Source: a virus
Reading direction: 5' to 3' (one strand)
Virus record (IMG/VR): IMGVR_UViG_3300044647_001572
Coordinates: 1 to 41,576 of that record
Length of the DNA: 41,576 nucleotides
Shown here: one piece after another, positions 23,505-29,675 of the stretch
How the letters are laid out: every line of letters starts with the position of its first letter
How positions within the stretch are numbered: the stretch's first letter is position 1
Notes under the pieces: model-generated
Databases searched by the model: none
What the model saw: only the letters and a program-made list of their open reading frames with translations
What the model was told of the DNA's origin: nothing
Made by a program: the position numbers and the translations under genes

Positions 23505-23647
23505 GCCAGGTCCTCCAACAACTCCGAGCACAGCCGTGCGGGGATACCTGAGGCGGGGCAGGGCCGGCCCACTTTGTCGCGGTGATACGCCAGGTTGATT
23601 CCGCCCGCGTTGGTTTTGATGTCGCGGCAGCACACCGGGCAGGTCAC
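23501..23647 (-). CDS. zinc microprotein
   Basis: 48 residues from GTG 23647 (GTGA overlap), VTCPVCCRDIKTNAGGINLA. The CPVCC knuckle is followed by YHRDKVGRPCPASG; a zinc-ribbon-like pattern C-x2-C...H...C. Short basic middle. Unknown role. Confidence 0.72.
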   Translation of the reverse strand: MTCPVCCRDIKTNAGGINLAYHRDKVGRPCPASGIPARLCSELLEDLA

Positions 23648-23790
23648 GACCCCACCTCCTGCAATTTCATGCAGGGGCAGAACCGGAGGGTGCGCCCCTC
23701 ATGCCGGTCGAGCAGGGTTGCCGGACCTGAGACTGTGAGGGTTCGGCAGTCACCGTTGTGATGCCAGTACGGGTGCCCGCACGTGCACAT
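23644..23790 (-). CDS. zinc microprotein
   Basis: 48 residues, MCTCGHPYWHHNGDCRTLTV, ATG 23790 overlapping the WhiB stop as TGATG. CTCGHPYWHH and FCPCMK supply the ligands. Its CxCGHPxxHH opening resembles the gene at 23361 (CLCGHPSHKH), so these two are likely paralogs. Confidence 0.74.
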   Translation of the reverse strand: MCTCGHPYWHHNGDCRTLTVSGPATLLDRHEGRTLRFCPCMKLQEVGS

Positions 23791-24197
23791 CAGCGGGCCA
23801 CCCTGTCCAGCATCTCGGCGCGGCGGCAATCCGGGCACACCTTTTCGTTGCGCCGGTAGTGGCGTCTCGCCCCGGCCGAGGTTCCGCAGCGGTCGTAATA
23901 GTTTTCGGTCTTCACACCGAGTTCACGCCGCAGCTCTTGGCGCTCCTTGGGTGTTGTGCCGCCCCAGATCCCGTCAACGCGGATCGGCGATTTCAACGCG
24001 AACTCCAGGCACGCCGCTGTCACGGGGCAGCGGCGGCACACCAGCTTCGCCGACACAGAAGGCTTGCCCTTGTCAGGGAAGAACAGTTCCGGGTCGGTTT
24101 GGGCGCACGCCGCGCCTTCCACCCAGTTACGGGTTGACCGGGTCGCGGCGAGTTCCCTGGCCGCCCAGGGCGATAACGCTCCTGGTGGGGTGCTCAC
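23790..24197 (-). CDS. whiB: WhiB-family iron-sulfur regulator
   Basis: 135 residues, start GTG 24197. Four cysteines C31, C54, C57 and C63 in the order C...CxxCxxxxxC, with GIWGG (76-80), define a WhiB [4Fe-4S] protein. Beyond the core is a C-terminal extension CGTSAGARRHYRRNEKVCPD, a basic motif with CxxC seen in other actinophage proteins. Phage WhiB proteins are known to interfere with host WhiB regulons and superinfection. Overlaps both neighbours. Confidence 0.93.
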   Translation of the reverse strand: MSTPPGALSPWAARELAATRSTRNWVEGAACAQTDPELFFPDKGKPSVSAKLVCRRCPVTAACLEFALKSPIRVDGIWGGTTPKERQELRRELGVKTENYYDRCGTSAGARRHYRRNEKVCPDCRRAEMLDRVAR

Positions 24198-24358
24198 TGG
24201 CGTTCCTCCAGCCAGTCGATGAGGCCCCAGCCCATGACCGATGCGGCGGTGACGGCCATGCCCAGTCCGACTTGCGGGAGCCCTTCAAAGAGGCCGATGA
24301 GGGCGTACATGGCTCCGAGGAACCCGATCAGCCAGAGGACAGCGCGAGCGGTGATCAT
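24194..24358 (-). CDS. small two-span membrane protein
   Basis: 54 residues, MITARAVLWLIGFLGAMYAL, ATG 24358 (ATGA overlap). Two hydrophobic segments (about 5-25 and 30-48) separated by FEGLPQ, with acidic C terminus LEERQ. It sits beside the secreted DUF732-like gene, suggesting a pair acting at the envelope. Could be superinfection-exclusion related; no direct evidence. Confidence 0.75.
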   Translation of the reverse strand: MITARAVLWLIGFLGAMYALIGLFEGLPQVGLGMAVTAASVMGWGLIDWLEERQ

Positions 24359-24684
24359 GCGACCTGCTCTGCGGCCGAGGCGAAGTTCTGCAACAGGTCG
24401 ATGTGTTGGGGGCAGATCTCCAACACCGATAAGCCGATGACTTGGCCGGCCTGAAACGAGGTGAGCCCGTCTTCCATGATGGCCTGCCCGATGCCGTAAA
24501 CCCCGTCGATGGTGGGGTATTCGTCGAGGGTGGTGCAGACGGCACCACCGTACTGTGCGGCGTAGGCGACAACGACCCGGTCCACGTCGGCTTTGACGGG
24601 GAACGCGACGGTGAGTGTCGCGGCGGTCAGGAATGAGCCGGTGATGATGCCGAGCGCGTAGGCCCGGACCACAGAAGTTCTCAT
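24355..24684 (-). CDS. secreted DUF732-like protein
   Basis: 109 residues. Signal peptide: RTSVVRAYALGIITGSFLTA to about residue 32 with KAD as likely cleavage point. The mature part has two cysteines (C50 in GAVCTTLDE, C91 in EICPQH) and GLTSFQAGQVIGLSV, matching as I recall the mycobacterial DUF732 family of small exported helical proteins. Its presence in a phage early operon suggests capture from the host. Role unknown. Confidence 0.75.
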   Translation of the reverse strand: MRTSVVRAYALGIITGSFLTAATLTVAFPVKADVDRVVVAYAAQYGGAVCTTLDEYPTIDGVYGIGQAIMEDGLTSFQAGQVIGLSVLEICPQHIDLLQNFASAAEQVA

Positions 24685-25025
24685 GCGATGTCCTCAAAGA
24701 AGTTGGGGTTGGGCCAGTCGGGCATGTCGACCAGGCCCCGCGGCCCGAATACCGATGCGTGGGCGAAGATTTCGATCTTCAGGTCGTTGAAATACCGAAG
24801 GTCCGAGATAAAGTCGACTTCGTCGTCAGTCATGCGGGCCGACAGAACCTGCACGGTCGGCAGGTCATCAAACTCGGGGTTCCGTTTAGGCGTAACCGGT
24901 TCCCGCACTTCGGTCTGTTCCTCTTCAGCGGCCAACGCTTCGGCGTGGTCGACGTAGGGCTGGATCGTGGCGGGGAACAAACGATCCAAGATGCGGTCCA
25001 CAGCGTGCGCAAGTCTCTTGTTCAC
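24681..25025 (-). CDS. unknown acidic protein
   Basis: 114 residues from GTG 25025, VNKRLAHAVDRILDRLFPAT. An N-terminal helix precedes an acidic linker (AEEEQTEVREP). The second half, beginning LSARMTDDEVDFISDLRYFN, looks folded. GTG overlaps the upstream TAG. Not recognised. Confidence 0.68.
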   Translation of the reverse strand: MNKRLAHAVDRILDRLFPATIQPYVDHAEALAAEEEQTEVREPVTPKRNPEFDDLPTVQVLSARMTDDEVDFISDLRYFNDLKIEIFAHASVFGPRGLVDMPDWPNPNFFEDIA

Positions 25026-25225
25026 TAGTTCCACCGCCACCGGTCGCGGTCCAACGCTTCCTGCAGCTCGGTGTCCCACCTGGCTGTGTCCCAGTCCTCC
25101 TCAATGGGTGTGGACATGACGAGCTGCTGGATGGCTTGGTCCATCTGGTGTTTCGCTTCCGCCCAGCGGATGGCCCACCAAGTGCCGGCCGCGAGGGACA
25201 CGGCGATGATGGCGATCGTGGTCAT
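25025..25225 (-). CDS. single-span membrane protein
   Basis: 66 residues, MTTIAIIAVSLAAGTWWAIR: N-terminal membrane helix (2-18) then a charged helical domain facing the cytoplasm, with Trp residues at the end (DRDRWRWN). Coupled to the coiled-coil gene upstream by ATGA. Unknown. Confidence 0.72.
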   Translation of the reverse strand: MTTIAIIAVSLAAGTWWAIRWAEAKHQMDQAIQQLVMSTPIEEDWDTARWDTELQEALDRDRWRWN

Positions 25226-25512
25226 CGGGTCACCGACACTTGGGCGCGGTAGGTGTCGCGTTCCGCCCTAACGGAATCCAGTTCCCCGTCGAGCTGGGAG
25301 ATGGTGAGCTGGGCGCATTCGACGTCGGCGCGGGCCTGCTCCAACTCACTGACGGTGACTTTCAGTTCCTCGGCCTGGATCGCCAGGGCTCGGGCTGTGG
25401 TCTGCTGCACCGCAGTCAGATTGTCCAACTGGGCGCGGTAGTCATCGAGGCGAGCGTTGAGCTTCCCGATGAGGTCGGTGGCGTTAGCGATGCTTGTCGG
25501 GACCACGATCAT
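25222..25512 (-). CDS. coiled-coil protein
   Basis: 96 residues, MIVVPTSIANATDLIGKLNA, then almost uninterrupted heptads (RALAIQAEELKVTVSELEQA, ADVECAQLTISQLDGELDSV). The N terminus is only weakly hydrophobic, so it is probably soluble and oligomeric. Coupled on both sides by ATGA overlaps. Unknown. Confidence 0.7.
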   Translation of the reverse strand: MIVVPTSIANATDLIGKLNARLDDYRAQLDNLTAVQQTTARALAIQAEELKVTVSELEQARADVECAQLTISQLDGELDSVRAERDTYRAQVSVTR

Positions 25513-25733
25513 TGGGTCACCGACTTCATGGCCTGAATGGCTTTGATGGCGGCGTCGACCCCGTTGGCGGTGCCCTGCTTGAGGCAGTGGTAGGCCAAGT
25601 CTTTGTGGCCTGCGGCGTCGGCTTCGGCCTGGACCTCTTTGCTCAGTTTGGTGAGTTCCAGAAGGATGAGCAGCTTCTCGACGCTGTCTGTGCCTTTGGC
25701 GGGGTGGCGGTTCATCGCCTCAGCGCGGGTCAT
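25509..25733 (-). CDS. small helical protein, unknown
   Basis: 74 residues, MTRAEAMNRHPAKGTDSVEK; two or three helices (KLLILLELTKLSKEVQAEAD, then DAAIKAIQAM). ATG 25733, ATGA coupled to both neighbours. Not recognised. Confidence 0.68.
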   Translation of the reverse strand: MTRAEAMNRHPAKGTDSVEKLLILLELTKLSKEVQAEADAAGHKDLAYHCLKQGTANGVDAAIKAIQAMKSVTQ

Positions 25734-26011
25734 GCGGTCACACCGTTCGCGGCCAGCGTCAACGTGGCGAGGGTGACCAGGTACGGTTCGGCCTCACTCA
25801 TGTCGGCCAGCTCGACGGCGGGGATCTTGTGGCGAACCTCCCCGATGTACGTCGTCGCGAACGCGAATCGGTTTCCGCAGAAACCGTCGAACACCACGGG
25901 GTTCCAGGTCTGGTTGTCGTAAAGGAGTTGTGGGGCGCGGGCTTCGACGTTGATGGCACCGTCGGGATGCCTAGTTATCGTGATCCGCTCCGTTATGCTC
26001 GTACTGCTCAC
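25730..26011 (-). CDS. small unknown protein, first after excise
   Basis: 93 residues from GTG 26011 with an AAAGGAAATGCA leader supplying the ribosome site. MSSTSITERITITRHPDGAI, then beta-rich with FDGFCGNRFAFATTYIG. Starts a new coupled set after the 26040-26068 hairpin. Unknown. Confidence 0.7.
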   Translation of the reverse strand: MSSTSITERITITRHPDGAINVEARAPQLLYDNQTWNPVVFDGFCGNRFAFATTYIGEVRHKIPAVELADMSEAEPYLVTLATLTLAANGVTA

Positions 26012-26039
26012 TGCATTTCCTTCTTTCTTGTGGTGGGTT

Positions 26040-26068
26040 GGCCCCGGCCGTGTCAGCGGCGCGGGGCC
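26040..26068. terminator. hairpin between excise gene and next early gene
   Basis: 7-bp GC stem GGCCCCG/CGGGGCC with a 15-nt loop. On the plus strand it is followed by GTTTATTTAT, but no plus-strand gene enters from the left; on the minus strand there is no T-tract. It may attenuate early minus-strand transcription after excise or serve as an antitermination site. Confidence 0.4.
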
Positions 26069-26074
26069 GTTTAT

Positions 26075-26356
26075 TTATGGGTTGGTCATGCCAAACGCCC
26101 TGCGGCGCATCGACGCGATCGACGGCATCCCCACCGGGGCCGGATCAACAACTTCTTGATCGACCGGGGCGGTCGCGAGCTGGTCGAGCATGTACTCGAT
26201 GTCCGATGCGGTCATGGCCCACTGCCGGCCGATCCGGCGGGCCTTGAAGCGGCCCTTTTTGATCTCCCGGACCAGCCACTGCTGCGGGTTGGCGGACAGG
26301 CTGTCGAGGCGGGTCATCTCGCAGATCTCGGGGATCGGATACAAAGCGACGTTCAT
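26075..26356 (-). CDS. xis: excisionase-like MerR-type DNA-binding protein
   Basis: 93 residues, MNVALYPIPEICEMTRLDSL. A winged-helix HTH_17 pattern: EICEMTRLDSLSANPQQWLV then KGRFKARRIGRQWAMTASDI, typical of phage excisionases and recombination directionality factors. Immediately downstream of cro, so expressed in early lytic growth when it would steer the integrase toward excision. ATGA overlap with cro. Confidence 0.85.
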   Translation of the reverse strand: MNVALYPIPEICEMTRLDSLSANPQQWLVREIKKGRFKARRIGRQWAMTASDIEYMLDQLATAPVDQEVVDPAPVGMPSIASMRRRAFGMTNP

Positions 26357-26589
26357 GCCGACACCTGTTCCATAGTGGACGACACCTCAGACACGAACAA
26401 GGTGCCCGGGAGAACACGAAGGATGCGTTCGATGCGTTGAGCCAGCTCCGCAGTGCAGGTGTGCCGCTTGCCTGTGGTCAGCATATGAATGAACTGCCGC
26501 GTGCATTTTGCGTGCTTAGCCAGCCGAGACTGAGTGAAGTCCTGGGCTTCCATGTGCGACACCAGCAGGGCCGGATCGTGTAGTCGCAC
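26353..26589 (-). CDS. cro: Cro-like HTH regulator
   Basis: 78 residues from GTG 26589 with an AGGGGGA ribosome site. FTQSRLAKHAKCTRQFIHML (about 18-37) is an XRE-type helix-turn-helix. It is the first gene of the leftward early operon and diverges from the repressor gene. Expected to shut off the repressor and tune early transcription. Confidence 0.87.
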   Translation of the reverse strand: MRLHDPALLVSHMEAQDFTQSRLAKHAKCTRQFIHMLTTGKRHTCTAELAQRIERILRVLPGTLFVSEVSSTMEQVSA

Positions 26590-26762
26590 TGTTCCCCCTT
26601 CCGGTGTGGTGTAGATCGCTTGACGACAGATAGTTCCATAGCGGTCTACATCATGTCAACCACATTGGAACATGCGGTGTGTTTAAAATGTTGTAGGAAG
26701 GGGAACGTGCTGCTCAGCGTTAGTTGACAGAACGTCACCAGGGGGGCGACATTGAACGTGAA
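26590..26762. promoter_or_regulatory. divergent promoter and operator region
   Basis: Separates cro (minus) from the repressor (plus). A minus-strand TTGACA lies at 26659-26654 as a likely -35 for the early promoter; the -10 is less clear, with TATCTG or AACTAT-like candidates near 26632-26627. Inverted repeats that could bind repressor/Cro: TGTAGATCGCT (26610-26620) with AGCGGTCTACA (26640-26650), 10 of 11 matching; and GTTCCA (26633-26638) with TGGAAC (26666-26671). A TTTAAAAT at about 26682-26689 may be the plus-strand -10. Confidence 0.65.
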
Positions 26763-27131
26763 ATGCACGAATACAAACGGCTGATCCAGCAGGGCCTTGA
26801 CGAGCGCGGCTGGCGACAAGCTGACTTAGCTCGCCGCGGCGGCCTGCACCGGTCCCTGATCAGCAAGATCTTGAAAGACGAACGCGATCACCTCGGCCAG
26901 ATGCCCGACGACGCCACAATGCAGGGCATTGCAGACGGTTTCGGCATCCCGGTTGAGCGTGTACGGCAAGCCGCGGCCCGCTCACTCATCGGCTACATCG
27001 ACATCGGTAGCGGCGATCCGCTGGACTCCTACTCCACCGACTACCTGCTCGACGTAATTCGCCGACGAATGAAACCGTCGGACAACCTGCCGATCGCGGC
27101 CCGCACCTCAGACGAACCCAAACCCGAATAA
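26763..27131 (+). CDS. immunity repressor (HTH, mycobacteriophage type)
   Basis: 122 residues from ATG 26763, MHEYKRLIQQGLDERGWRQA. HTH at about 18-38 (RQADLARRGGLHRSLISKIL), then a C-terminal part with GIPVERVRQAAARSLIGYID, typical of mycobacteriophage repressors without a protease domain. The frame also opens at TTG 26724. An AGGGGGG site lies 4 nt before an ATT codon (26751), so the true start is uncertain. It would keep the divergent early promoter off in lysogens. Confidence 0.88.
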   Translation: MHEYKRLIQQGLDERGWRQADLARRGGLHRSLISKILKDERDHLGQMPDDATMQGIADGFGIPVERVRQAAARSLIGYIDIGSGDPLDSYSTDYLLDVIRRRMKPSDNLPIAARTSDEPKPE

Positions 27132-27191
27132 CAGCGGTGTAATTGCTGCTCACAGCGGTTTCTGTCAGAGCCGAACCATACTGTCCCCCGC

Positions 27192-27617
27192 ATGGGGTGG
27201 AATCCTTGGCGACACGTCGGAGACAACTATCCGCACATCACCGTTGTGCGGGACAAAGAACTACCTGGCCGCATTTGGGGTTTGACCGACGGCACGCGGA
27301 TTTGGATCTGCCGGCGCCTTAACCAAGCACAGCGCCGCAGCACCTTGGCCCATGAACTGCTCCACATCGAACGGGGATTACCGCCCAACGATCCGCGGGG
27401 TATGGCCCGCGAGGAGAAGATCGTGTCCGCTTTGGCTGCCCAACGGCTGATCGCCCTGCCGGATCTCATCGAAGCGTTGCGGTGGACCCGCGAACCTGCC
27501 GAGCTGGCCGATGCACTGTGGGTTGACCTCGACACCGTCCGGGCCCGCATGAACTCACTGGACCCCATCGAAACCGCGCAACTTGAACACGCACTGGAGG
27601 GCCAATGGACGCCATGA
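27192..27617 (+). CDS. ImmA/IrrE-family metalloprotease
   Basis: 141 residues, MGWNPWRHVGDNYPHITVVR. STLAHELLHIERG contains the HExxH zinc site (H54, E55, H58), and REEKIVSALAAQ supplies the third acidic ligand. ImmA-type proteases cleave phage or mobile-element repressors to trigger induction. Here it follows the repressor by 60 bp on the same strand, so it may control repressor turnover; in mycobacteriophages this activity is inferred rather than shown. Confidence 0.9.
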   Translation: MGWNPWRHVGDNYPHITVVRDKELPGRIWGLTDGTRIWICRRLNQAQRRSTLAHELLHIERGLPPNDPRGMAREEKIVSALAAQRLIALPDLIEALRWTREPAELADALWVDLDTVRARMNSLDPIETAQLEHALEGQWTP

Positions 27618-27799
27618 TTCTCGCCCTGGAGAAGCGGTTCTTCCGCACCGCCGGGGCCAAGGATGAGGCGATCAAAGCGTTGGGGTTGACCCCGATGCGT
27701 TACTACCAGCTGCTCAACCGGCTGCTGGATGACCCGGCGGCATTGGCTGCGGAGCCGCAGCTGGTGTACCGGCTGCGCCGGATAGCGCACCGGACATGA
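27605..27799 (+). CDS. DUF3263 family small protein
   Basis: 64 residues, MDAMILALEKRFFRTAGAKD, then EAIKALGLTPMRYYQLLNRL. The ALGLTPMRYYQLLNRLLDDP segment is the conserved core of DUF3263, a helix-turn-helix-like family common in actinobacteria and their phages. It starts inside the end of the protease gene (13-nt overlap) and its 3' end overlaps the integrase 3' end by 86 bp on the opposite strand. Confidence 0.85.
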   Translation: MDAMILALEKRFFRTAGAKDEAIKALGLTPMRYYQLLNRLLDDPAALAAEPQLVYRLRRIAHRT

Positions 27800-28871
27800 A
27801 GTCGGCCGCCAACTGCGCCGACTGTTCGTCCACATCTCCGTACACATCCACGGTGATCTTGATGGACTCATGCCCAAGATGGCGGGACACCACAGTGACG
27901 GGCACACCACCGGTCAGCATCCAACTGGCGCAGGTATGCCTCAGATCGTGCGGGGTGGGTGGCGGGTCCAACTTCGACCGCGCCACAGCCTTATCCCACA
28001 CCCTCCTGCGGAACCCCATGTACCGAACAGGGCCGCCGTCACGGTTCACAAACACCCAGTCATCGTCGGGCTTATACGTCAGCTTCGCCAAAGTTGAAGC
28101 CGGGACTTTGATGGTCCGCCGGGACCGCCGCGTCTTCGGCGGCCCGATCTTGTAGCCCTCACTTGAATGCTTCCACGCCCGCCGGATCTTCACCGTGCAG
28201 GCATCCCGGTCGATGTCGCCCGGTTTCAACGCCACCGTCTCACCCCACCGGCACCCCGACACCACCAAGAACTCCATCAGGGGGCGCCAATACTCGGTCG
28301 TCGAATTCAGCAGCGCCGCGAATTCGGCGCGGGTCAGCATCCGCATCTCGTCGTCGTCGCCCAGGCCCCGAGGCAACCTGCGCCCCGCCGCCGGGTTCGA
28401 TGGGATCAGCGTCGGCACCGCCTTACCCAACGCCGAACTCAGGAACCCGTGTTTGTTGCGGATGGTTTTTGGGCTATTGCCGACTTCCACTTCCAGATGT
28501 TTGATCCATCGGGCGATGTCGTCGGCTGTCAGCGCCGCCAACGGCAGGTCAGCAAAGAACTCTTTTAGCTGCCGGGTGTAGCGCCCGTAGTCGTCCAGGG
28601 TTTTCTGTTCGCAGCCGGTCAGATGTTGGACGTGCTGGGTCAGCCACTCCACCAGTGTCGGGCCATCACGGCGCGGGTTGGCTTTGGGTGCGTCAGGGAT
28701 TTCCCAGGCGAGCATGGCCCGTCGGGCGCCGACTTTGTCGACCATGTCGCGGAACTGTTCGGCGGCCTCAAGGGTGTCGAAGGTGACTGAGGTTTGGCGG
28801 CCTTCGATGGCGTAGAGCACGGCGTGGCCGGTGCTGCCGTCGCTGCGTTGTCTGCTGCGGATGGAGGCCAT
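27714..28871 (-). CDS. int: tyrosine integrase
   Basis: 385 residues. N-terminal arm-binding and SAM-like core-binding domain (about 70-155), then the catalytic domain with R208 (SGCRWGE), K246 (GPPKTRRS), H308 and R311 (PHDLRHT), H334 (HLGH) and nucleophile Y344 (VDVYGDV). After the catalytic Tyr the tail is 41 residues, ending Pro/Ala-rich. It recombines attP, just upstream at about 28950, with a host tRNA gene. Its 3' end runs into the DUF3263 gene from the opposite side. Confidence 0.95.
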   Translation of the reverse strand: MASIRSRQRSDGSTGHAVLYAIEGRQTSVTFDTLEAAEQFRDMVDKVGARRAMLAWEIPDAPKANPRRDGPTLVEWLTQHVQHLTGCEQKTLDDYGRYTRQLKEFFADLPLAALTADDIARWIKHLEVEVGNSPKTIRNKHGFLSSALGKAVPTLIPSNPAAGRRLPRGLGDDDEMRMLTRAEFAALLNSTTEYWRPLMEFLVVSGCRWGETVALKPGDIDRDACTVKIRRAWKHSSEGYKIGPPKTRRSRRTIKVPASTLAKLTYKPDDDWVFVNRDGGPVRYMGFRRRVWDKAVARSKLDPPPTPHDLRHTCASWMLTGGVPVTVVSRHLGHESIKITVDVYGDVDEQSAQLAADFMSGALSGAAGTPAAAPQPMPPGHPAAG

Positions 28872-28896
28872 GAACCGCAGTGTAGCGACGAAAGTC

Positions 28897-29086
28897 TTGA
28901 CAAGCCCTTTGACAAGCCCTATTTGGTTGTGTTTCCGCAGGTCAAACGGTGGAGCTAAGGGGATTCGAACCTGTCGTCAATACCGTGTTCGCGCAGTTCA
29001 GAGCGTGTATGTAGGTTCCCTAATGACTTTTTGTGACTTCTGGTGACCTGCGGAAACCTGCCGTGTCATTGACGGTGTCAAAGGGG
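28897..29086. other. attP region with integrase arm-type repeats
   Basis: Part of the 310-bp gene-free stretch 28872-29181. Left arm: two perfect tandem copies of TTGACAAGCCCT (28897-28908, 28909-28920). A 14-bp inverted repeat GTTTCCGCAGGTCA (28931-28944) has its complement TGACCTGCGGAAAC at 29044-29057. CCCTTTGACA (28905-28914) has its complement TGTCAAAGGG at 29076-29085. These flank the tRNA-like core on both sides, as integrase arm sites do. The rest of the gap holds only the terminator at 29136. Confidence 0.8.
28950..28971 (-). other. attP core matching a tRNA 3' end
   Basis: On the minus strand GGTTCGAATCCCCTTAGCTC plus CA reads as the T-loop (TTCGAAT), the 3' side of the T stem and the acceptor strand TAGCTCC with A73. 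The upstream bases do not complete a tRNA, so this is only the shared core. U70 in the acceptor would suit a G3-U70 tRNA-Ala as attB, but any tRNA starting with a compatible acceptor is possible. Confidence 0.78.
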
Positions 29087-29135
29087 TCTCGGGGAAGCAC
29101 CGGATCAGTGCCTTTAGTCCAGCAAACACAAAAGG

Positions 29136-29155
29136 CCCCCACCCGAAGGTGGGGG
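29136..29155 (-). terminator. intrinsic terminator at the end of the late operon
   Basis: Stem CCCCCACC/GGTGGGGG (29136-29143, 29148-29155) with a TTCG loop on the minus strand, followed by CCTTTTGTGTTTG. UUCG loop plus T-rich tail is a canonical terminator for minus-strand transcription coming from 29182, keeping late transcripts out of attP and int. Confidence 0.85.
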
Positions 29156-29181
29156 AAAGTTGTGGAGCTGGCGCCGTGGCT

Positions 29182-29433
29182 TTAGTCGTCGTCGTCGATC
29201 ACCGAGGCGCAGGCCCGCATATCCTCGGCCGCAGTGATCAGCCCATCGGTGACGTAGTCCGGCTGATCGACCGGCGAGGTCACCCACACCGTTGAGGCCA
29301 CGTTGCCGTTGGAATCGAGCCGGTTGAGGCCCAGGGCGATGGCGTAGTGGTTGAGTTGCCAGCCGTCGCCCTCGCAGTCCAGAAGATATTGCAACGCGAT
29401 CTTCAGGTGGTCGAACGGGTTCGGCATCGTCAT
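29182..29433 (-). CDS. small unknown protein, last late gene
   Basis: 83 residues, MTMPNPFDHLKIALQYLLDC, ending in four Asp codons after ASVI. Coupled to the gene before by ATGA. A helix is followed by beta strands (VASTVWVTSPV). Not recognised; sits just before the terminator. Confidence 0.7.
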   Translation of the reverse strand: MTMPNPFDHLKIALQYLLDCEGDGWQLNHYAIALGLNRLDSNGNVASTVWVTSPVDQPDYVTDGLITAAEDMRACASVIDDDD

Positions 29434-29666
29434 CGTTGGGACATCCTCACCGCGAGCTGGTGCAATGGATCGAACTGTTCAGGCCACAGCCGCAGCAGAT
29501 GACCGGCCAGGTAAATCACCGCCACATGAGTGATGATCGGGTGGGCGGTGCGGTAGCGGTCTGCCGCCTCAGACAGCAACTCCCAATCCTGGCGGCTGGC
29601 GGCGGCAGCCTCATAGCCGAGTACCGCCGCAGCCAGACCGATCCAGCCCGCGTCGGCGGCACGCAT
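29430..29666 (-). CDS. small unknown protein, alanine-rich
   Basis: 78 residues, MRAADAGWIGLAAAVLGYEA. A weakly hydrophobic N-terminal helix, then a helical region IITHVAVIYLAGHLLRLWPE that may touch the membrane. Common type of small protein at the distal end of mycobacteriophage late operons. Function unknown. Confidence 0.68.
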   Translation of the reverse strand: MRAADAGWIGLAAAVLGYEAAAASRQDWELLSEAADRYRTAHPIITHVAVIYLAGHLLRLWPEQFDPLHQLAVRMSQR

Positions 29667-29675
29667 TGACCCGGC

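Noticed and set aside
28948-28975. A phage tRNA gene at the TTCGAAT sequence
   Set aside because: Only the 3' portion is tRNA-like; the 5' T-stem strand does not pair and no anticodon arm precedes it. It is the attP core.
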